Positions 12,201 to 21,200 of a DNA stretch of 64,000 nucleotides are shown here, one piece after another (the stretch's first letter is position 1; each line of letters opens with the position of its first letter). The notes below the pieces were generated by a model. The model was not told the DNA's origin. It searched no databases and saw only the letters and a program-made list of their open reading frames with translations. The position numbers were made by a program, and so were the translations under genes. This stretch comes from Liolophura sinensis (Eukaryota > Mollusca > Polyplacophora > Chitonida > Chitonidae), in contig NC_088300.1 in assembly GCF_032854445.1 (NCBI RefSeq), positions 16,399,191 through 16,463,190 of the forward strand, written 5' to 3'.

Positions 12201-15200
12201 AGTGTTTTATTGTGACATATTTCACTTTAAAATCACTATTATGTTGTAATATTCTTCAACCCATCTCTTGTTACATTCTTCATTCTGCCATTTTATTTCA
12301 CTGCCACATATTTCACCGGACTTTCACCATGCTCTTGTTAAGCTTTTACCCCACTGTTATAAAATTATTGCCGCATATTTCACCATGTTGTCAACATGGG
12401 ATCTCTTTCAACATGGGTCTCTTACTACAGGGATCAATCTGCCGTTTTATTTCACCGCCAAACATTTCACCGTACTTTCACCATTCTCTTGTTAAGCTTT
12501 TACCCCACTGTTATAAAATTATTGCCGCATATTTCACCATGCTGTCAACATGGGATCTCTTTCAACATGGGTCTCTTACTACAGGGATCAATCTGCCGTT
12601 TTATTTCACTGCCAAACATTTCACAGTACTTTCACCATTCTCTTGTTAAACTATCCACCACACTGTTTTGCCCTACTTTCAGATATTTCACAGAACTTTT
12701 TATCATTGTTTGGTCACACTTCACTGTTTTCCTTCATTCCCACTTGTTTCATTCTTTTGTTTCAGTTTTCGCCCTGTCATTTCACCTGGCCGTGCTTGCA
12801 ACCACGATAGGCTTACTCATCCGAGGAGATGACGTGTTTGCATTTGACTTTGAACAGCTACCCATCGTTCTGAACACGGAAACGAGCCATTTGCGGGATC
12901 TGGCATGGGATTCCCGGAACAAATACCCGGAGCACCTCACCCGGGTCATCATCAGCCGTTACATGCCCTGGTGGCCGCGGGGTTACGCCTTTGACTACGT
13001 GGAGATGATTTACCAACATGGCGATAATATCCTGACACCGGCTAATCTGATGCTAATCCAAGACATCGAGGAAAGGCTATATAATAACGAGAATTACACT
13101 AATGCGTTCTGCCAGGTGAAATACGATCAGACATGCTGGAAACCTACGTCTCTCCTCAGGTTCTTCGATGGTTCGTTCAAACATATTGACAGGGCCTTCG
13201 AAGATCCCACTTTTTCTAATGTCCCCCGTGTGCTACATAAGGCCAGCTATTACAACGAGACTAAGGGTGACTTCCGTGAACTGGTCAGCGCGGACGGTGT
13301 GATATCAGAGACTAGTGCACAGTCCAAAGTCATCAGAACGCGCATCCCTATCGGGGGACCTCTTACATACTCCGATGGCCCCATAAAGGAGAAACCAAAG
13401 TACACGAATTTCCTCAAGAATATTTTCCAGCCAGAACTGGAAGATATTGTGGAAACCTACAAAGACAAAATGGACATTAATTATATCAGTAACAAATTAT
13501 TCCGCTTGGATCTCAACGACCAAGCGTTTTTAGACCTTCGTCTCGCCATTGGAAGCCAAGTGTTTATATTTGTCTACATGCTGATGCACACCGAGTCTTT
13601 ATGGATCACATTTTGGGCCTGTTTTAGTATCTGCACCAGCTTCCTGGGAGTGAATCTCTTTTATAGATTTGCGCTAGGCTATACATACTTTGGATTCTTC
13701 CACTTGCTCTCAATATTCATCATTTTAGGCATTGGAGCAGACGATGTTTTTATATTTTATGACATGTGGCGCTTGAACTGTACCAAAACATTTCCTAGTG
13801 ATGCTCACCGCTTAGCAGCCACCTACCGTCGAGCAACCCGTTCAATGCTCGCCACGTCTCTTACCACCATGGCGGCGTTTCTAGTTAGCGGTCTTTCGCC
13901 TTTGTTAGCTGTGTCTACTTTTGGGATATTTTCAGGCCTGTTAGTACTAGTAAATTACATATCGGTCATCACCTTTTTCCCAACTGTTGTGGTAGTTTAT
14001 AGTTTAAGAGTGCTTCCCTTACTCTGTAGTGGAATTGATTTTGTGACTGGAAGAGGAGCAAAAAAGACAAATGACACCCTCGGTCAGGTCAATACAGGAT
14101 TTCAGGAAATATCCGGAAGACCCGCGCTCACATATACCCCGGAGAAGATAATGCAAAACAATTTATATCTCACAGAAACTGATAAATCGAACACAGGCAT
14201 TGGAAATTACCAATTGGTCGCCAATGGTCATATAAGGAAAAGAGATGCCCATATGCCAACAACAGATGCACCATCAGGCGCAAACGGCCATATATCAACA
14301 AAAGATGCACATATGCCAAAAAATGGCCATATACCTACCACTGATGTCCATATACCTACCACTGATGCCCATGTGCCAACACAGTCACCGGTTACAAATG
14401 GTCGTATAACGACCACAAATCAGCCATTAACACATGTAGACGATGTCTCCAAGTCTTGTGCTAATGGAGCATGTTTTTTCGGTAATGAATTACCAACTGG
14501 GACCGGAAATTCTGACAATTCACCCAATGCGTCACAAAACTCATCTTCCCACAAAATAGGACACAGTCTTATAATGTTACGCCTCACCAAGTTTCTGAAA
14601 TCCACTTATTACAATCTGGTGACGTCATTGCCTGCTAAGATCATCGTACCTGTGCTGTTCCTGGCAGTATTCATTGTATTCCTGGTGTATGCAATAAAGT
14701 TAGCGCCGGACAAGAGACAGGTAAGTAAAGATGTATATGTCTTAATTGTGCACGAATGCATCTGACGCCCCAAGCAAATCCTTTAACAATGACTAGGCCT
14801 ATACCTGTATATCCTGTATAAATACATACTTTCAATTTTTATTATTCTAATTATCATACTGCTTTCAAATAATAATTAACAGGTTCAATGGAAGATTAAG
14901 TGTTAAAAATAAATGGAGCACATAAATAAAGAAACCTATGCGTAATAACATATAATAACATTATTTTGGGTTAGAGCGAAGGATTCAATTTTGAATGACG
15001 GTGAATAGATGTTTTAGACATGAAATCTCATTTCCCTATGCCTAAACATTTATTTAATCGTGATTTATGCCCTCAAAACCGTCTTCGGGAGCTGACCGAT
15101 AAAAAACATTTGTTTATCCCAAGTTGGTCAAAAATTTTACATTATATGGAGGTACTGCAACATTCCCTTTATACAGAAAATTTCGTCAGCTGTTTTGATG

Positions 15201-18200
15201 AAAATGAAGAAGATACATTCATTTCTTTTTTAATATAGTTTAGTGCGATTTCACAACGTTAATGCATACATATTTTCCCAATGGTAAAACTTTTAGACAG
15301 ATACCTGTGCCAATATAATACTTATTGCTAGTTATCCATTTAAATTATGCTTTTTGTTGTATTTTCCCTCAGGTACGAATGTTTAGAAGCAGTCACAACT
15401 ACGGTCGTGCTCAAGAGCTGAGGGCATATTCATTTGCGACAAACCCCCGAGATTTGACCACGGTGAAGCTCGTTTGGGGCCTCCAAGAAGCGGATATGTC
15501 TTCGTGTGACTTCAAGTCCTCTAAAGTCTGCGGAGGAAAGCCTGTCTTTGACCCTCACTTTGAATTTGGATCCATTGAAACACAAGCGGCTGTCTTGGTA
15601 CCGTATTCTTCAGGACATAATCCAAGATGATAATAATATATTACATCATGACTTTGTAGTCTGTATAGAATTGAAAACATGAAAATCGCTGTATGAGAAT
15701 GAACCGTTGATTTATTTATTTATCTATTTCATTGGTGTTTTACGTCGTACACAAGAATATTTCACTTATACGACGGCGGCCAGCATTGTGGTGGGAGGAA
15801 ATCTGGCAGGGCCCGGGGAAACCCACGGCCTCGCCAACGGCCTGACATTCGCAGCTATATCGAACTCTTTAACTACCTAATCCATGGAGCGGCTTTATAT
15901 CTTAATAATACCGTACGTTCAGGAAGGTTTGATACAGGACATCGGAGGCTACTTTAAAGAACTGTTAAGTGTAGTGACAAAGAATGTATACTTTTCATTC
16001 AACTCATTTAAACTAAAATGCTCTGCCACCATAATATTGGCTGCCGCCGTATACATGTAAGTGAAATATTCTTGAGCACGGCGTATAACACCAATCAAAT
16101 AAATGAATAAAGTAAAATGTAGTTACGAGATGTTGTATTCTAATTGTGAAGTATTGTCAAACATTTACGAAATAGTAGATTCAAACCCTTGTTATTGTAG
16201 CTGCTAATCAATTTAGATGGTTTCAAATGCTGGTTATTACAGAGACTTTGTCAGCGATTGCGGAACCTCACAGATGAGCAGATTGATGACCTCCACATCA
16301 GACGAAACCTTTTTACCAATCAACCGGAAATTGCATGCTTCATGGAAGCGGCGCAGGATTTCTTCTGGGTAAGTTCGACATTATTTTCCGTCTACCATAT
16401 TAACGTTAATAATTGATGTTGAGGGCTTATATCACGAGAATACATCTGTTCTTTTCAGTTAACGATTTAAGCTGTGCTTTTGTGGCTAGGGTGGGGGAGG
16501 GGGGGGGGGGGTTGACGATACCGCCGAAGTTGCATTGGAGTTTACAGTTCAGTTTCCATTTGCTGTTTGTTTCAGAAAGAAAAGTACAAAAAGTTCTTTA
16601 ACGGCCAGAGTTTTTACCCAGAAAACGTCACTTTTGACTTTCCGTTCACGGACGAGCACATGAAGATCATCGTCAGAGCTAACGCCAGGATTTACCCCAG
16701 CCTGAACAAAATGAATTTCACCCGTCCGCTAGAGGTACACTGTCTAAGACAAGATGCTATTTATGATAAAGGCTGGTTAAAGCAGGGAGGTGATGACCAA
16801 GAAATGCAACAAAACACTACAACAGTACCACCTCGACAACAAAAAGCCAGGGCAACCTCAGCTGTGAAACACTACCACCGAACAACCTCAGCAATCAAAC
16901 ACTACCACTGAACAACCTCAACAATCAAACACTACCACCTAATAACCGAAACAATCAAACACTACCACCGAACAAAACATCAACAATCAAAAGCCACCAC
17001 CGAACAACATCAACAATGAAACACTGCAACAGAATAACCTCAACAATCAAACACTACCACTGAACAACCTCAACAATCAAACACTACCACTGAACAACCT
17101 CAACAATCAAACACTACTACTGAACAACCTCAACAATACAACACTACCTCCGAACAATCTCAACAATCAAACACTGCCACAGAACAACCTCAACAATCAA
17201 ACACTACCACTGAACAACCGCAACAATCACACACTACCACCGAACAAAACATCAACAATCAAACACCACCACCGAACAACATCAACAATCAAACACTGCA
17301 ACAGAATAACCTCAACAAAAAAATATTGTAACAGAACTACCTATAGTGTTAAACATTGTAACATAACTTCGACAAAATAGAACATAACTGGATAATCTCG
17401 ACAACAAAACTGTCACAGAACAACCTAAATAATGAAACACAACATCGTCAATAAAAAATATTGAAAGAGAACGAATTCAGCGAAAAAATCACTAAAAAAA
17501 GGCAACCTTGACAATAACACAAAATACAATAGAACCTCAACAATGAAAAGACACTATCGAACCAGCCTTGATAATGAAATATCTTTAAAACAGAAGCTCT
17601 GTATTAGAACACTGTGACAAAACTATCACGGAAATTATCCACTGTCCAGTAGTAGAAGACGAGTCGCCAAAGAGACCACCAGGACGATATAAAATAGTGG
17701 TGTCGGAACCGAGGTTGTGAGGGATGGTAGGGTCCCAATACACCCCTACTTTTCAAGTGGTGAGACCCATATATGCTTGGGTAGATTTTAAACTGCCATT
17801 TTTAATCTTTTTGAACTTTTAAAAATTTTGTTAACCATACCTGTATTACGTACTCTTCGAATAACATGTCTCTGTGTCTCCACTTTTAATGCTAGCTCTA
17901 GAACAAGTATATGGCAGTCTAAGCGGCCCCTCGACTCTCGCCTTATGTGCTGGGGTCAGCTTTTAAAACAGTCATTTTCAGCATGTCAGTTTTTCAGCTT
18001 ATACCCTTCAGATCCCATCTCTCGGTGCCCCAAAATGGCTGAGATCTCATCTACGGCAGCCAAGAGTCACGGAGCATCCGGGGCCGGGGCGACCCTTGTA
18101 CCCTTGCCGTGTGTGCTTTGATAGTAGCCACCCCCCAACCACCCGCACACCTTTAATTCCCTTCAGACGCCACTGTGAAATAATAACTGTGTAGTTATTG

Positions 18201-21200
18201 ACTTTAAAGGAATGTCGTTTTAAATGATGGCATAAAACACTGCAAACATAGTTTCTACCGTGATGCTTGATTCTGCAAAAAAAAGTTTTACCTCTAGATT
18301 TGTAGTCATTTAGAACTATTAAAAATAATTATAGTAATTATAAATTATTATAAAAAATAAATGAACAGAGTTTTGTTTTAAACAGTAAACAAGGTTTCTT
18401 CAATTATGTTTTTTAAAAAAAGACAATTTTTTTGATTTTCAATTTATATGATATGTTTTATTACTTACTATATTTTATTTGGGGCTCCCTAGATGGCACT
18501 TAGTTATTGGCTAAGTCGTGCGTGGACTCAACTGGCTTCCGTGGACTATTACCTGTATCGAGGACTGATAGGGGAGGTAACCCTGAATGAAACCAGAGCA
18601 TTTAGGAACCAAAGAGGTAGGCAAACTAATATTATCAATTTATTTTTTATTTATCTTTTATTATTTATTTACTTATTTGATCTTTGTTTAATGTCATCAA
18701 CAACTGTAAGCCGCGTTCTCACGGAGCGATTTGTGAAATCGATCTGTCCTATTTTCATGCGAGTAGTCCAACTTGATAAATCGACACGATAAATCGCAAG
18801 ATGTGAACCCGGAATACGCGTGTATCCATCTCAAACCTCATAAGCCAGAGGCTGCCAGGCGAACAAATGACCGAAGAGGTGATGCTATTTCCATAAATAC
18901 ACTAATTTACATATTAACATATTTAGATATGCAAGATCCTTCCGCATGGGATCCAATATATTGCCATTGATTGATTGATTGATTTACCGATTGTAGCTTA
19001 AGGTCACACTTAATAATTTTTCACCTATACGATGGCGGTCAATTATATGGGTGTAGGAAACCGAGGTGCTCGGAGTAAACCACCGACCTTTGACCTTTGA
19101 CAGTTACTGACGTTATTTACCACCGGTGGTCATCAACGATCGTACTCAGAAAGAATGAAGAAATATAGATGTTAATCTTTCAGCACTCTCCTACAACAAA
19201 GTACTTCGCTATTAAATGTAATGGCACATTGTACTCTAAAATAACTTATTTAGGATATTCGTCTTGTAGCATTCCCCTACAACATGGGGATAAAGTAATG
19301 CGCTATTGAATGCAATGGCACATTGTACTCTAAAATAACTAACTTATTTAGAATATTCGTCTTCCAGCACTCTCCGACAACACGGGGATAAAGTACTTCA
19401 CTGTTGAATGTAGTGGCACATTGTACTCTAAAATAAATTATTTACAATATTCGTCTTTCAGCACTCTCCGACAACACGAGGATAAAGTACTTCACTGTTG
19501 AATGTAGTGGCACATTGTACTCTAAAATAAATTATTTACAATATTCGTCTTTCAGCACTCTCCTACAACACGGGGATAAAGTACTTCGCTGTTGAAGTTA
19601 ACACCACAATGTACGTCAACACACTGGGTTACCAGGAGGGTCTGCCGATCTATGAGAGATGGGAGACATTGATGAATGACCTGGTGAGTCAAATTGACGA
19701 GGGATAGCTTTTTATTTACAGTTGTATAACAACATCCTCAAGAATTTTTAACTTACTCGATCGTAGCCAGTGATTATGGGTGGAGGAAATCGGCGTGTAT
19801 GCCCGAAAATATACTTTTTGACTTTTCAAAACATCAGTCATATTTACTGACTGATGTTCTCCACTAAAGTTCATGTAAGAACTGTGGGAGTGGTAAGCGC
19901 GTTAGTGCAGGGCAATGACCCAGAAGCCTCTCACCTATGCGGTCGCTGTGAGTTCAAGTCCAGCTCTAATTGTACATGGGAAGGTCGGGCAGCAACCTGC
20001 GGATGGACGGGGTTTTCCGCCAGGCTTTGTCCGATTTCCTCCTACAATAATGCTGGTCGTGATGGTATATAAAGTGAAATATCCTGAGAACGGCTTAAAA
20101 CACTGATCAGACAAATAAATAGATAAATGTAAGAACAATGAAAGCTGGGGATCCTTAAAACCCTTCGTTTGATAACGGTAATAAACCCACGTATCGTGTG
20201 ACCCATAGCGACTGAAGGACAAGCACCTTAACCTCTTAGGCAAAAATCGTTCAAGATGAGAGATAGAGGCGGTACTGTGAAACCAACTATCTGTGAGGGT
20301 TAAAATATTCTTTCTATATTATCTTAAATGATGGAGAGAAGGACTAAAATCAACATTTCAAGCGAGATTATTGAGGCAAAATTTCCTATGAAATGATTTA
20401 AGCAATTTCTGATATGAAATAAATGGATTAATAAAAATTAACACTATTTGATACCGACAATTCGTTTATCGATGTCAAAAATTTCTTGATCAATATAGAC
20501 ATTTCCTTATCTACATCCACAATAAGGCAATTCATCAATGTTCTTAAATTTAGCAAAAAGAGCGAACACGAATTGCTCACATCCTGTGAGCTCATTATAA
20601 TAAATCAGTGTCCAGGCCCCAAGATCACGAAGCGATCTAAGACTTAAGTCAAATTTTTAATTTCCAAATATGGTATGTTCCTTTCCATTAGTATAGCTGA
20701 AATTTATTTTACAACATCTTAACCAGAATTTATATTGGCATGCAATATTTTGCCATTATTACATCGGAAATAACAATATCAGAGTGATTTGAAACTTTGA
20801 CTTAAGTTTGAGATCGCTTCGCGATCCCAGGGCTGGGAATAAAGATTTCATGGCCATTAAGAAAACTTAAAAGTATTTTAAGCAAAAATGTATTATTTCA
20901 AATAAAATTATCAATTTCGATTCATATTTGTTAGAAAGATGCAATCGTTATTGTTTATATTGGTAAAGTTTATTGGCTTTTTTATCGTTAACAACAACTT
21001 GGCACCTATGTTGGTCAATGTTGTTTATGTTGGTTTTTTGACATAGTCTGAAATTTATTGTTTTCATTGAACTCATCTGTACGATTGCACTTTTAATGAC
21101 TTTTATGATGTTACTTAACCTTGCATGTTGAACTCTAAAAATGTGCCCCTTGTGTTTTAGCTGAAAGACCTCCCATATCCCCTGAAACGCGGCTTCCAGT

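Noticed and set aside
12396-12765. N-terminal extension of the large Dispatched-like open frame
   Set aside because: Made of 154-bp intronic repeats; the acceptor at 12765 and the phase-matched exon at 9129 give a better TM1 and full length.
17828-18121. 97-codon frame in intron 5 of the Dispatched-like gene
   Set aside because: No phase-compatible acceptor/donor pair is needed there: exons 5 and 6 already join in frame, and the peptide matches nothing I recognise.
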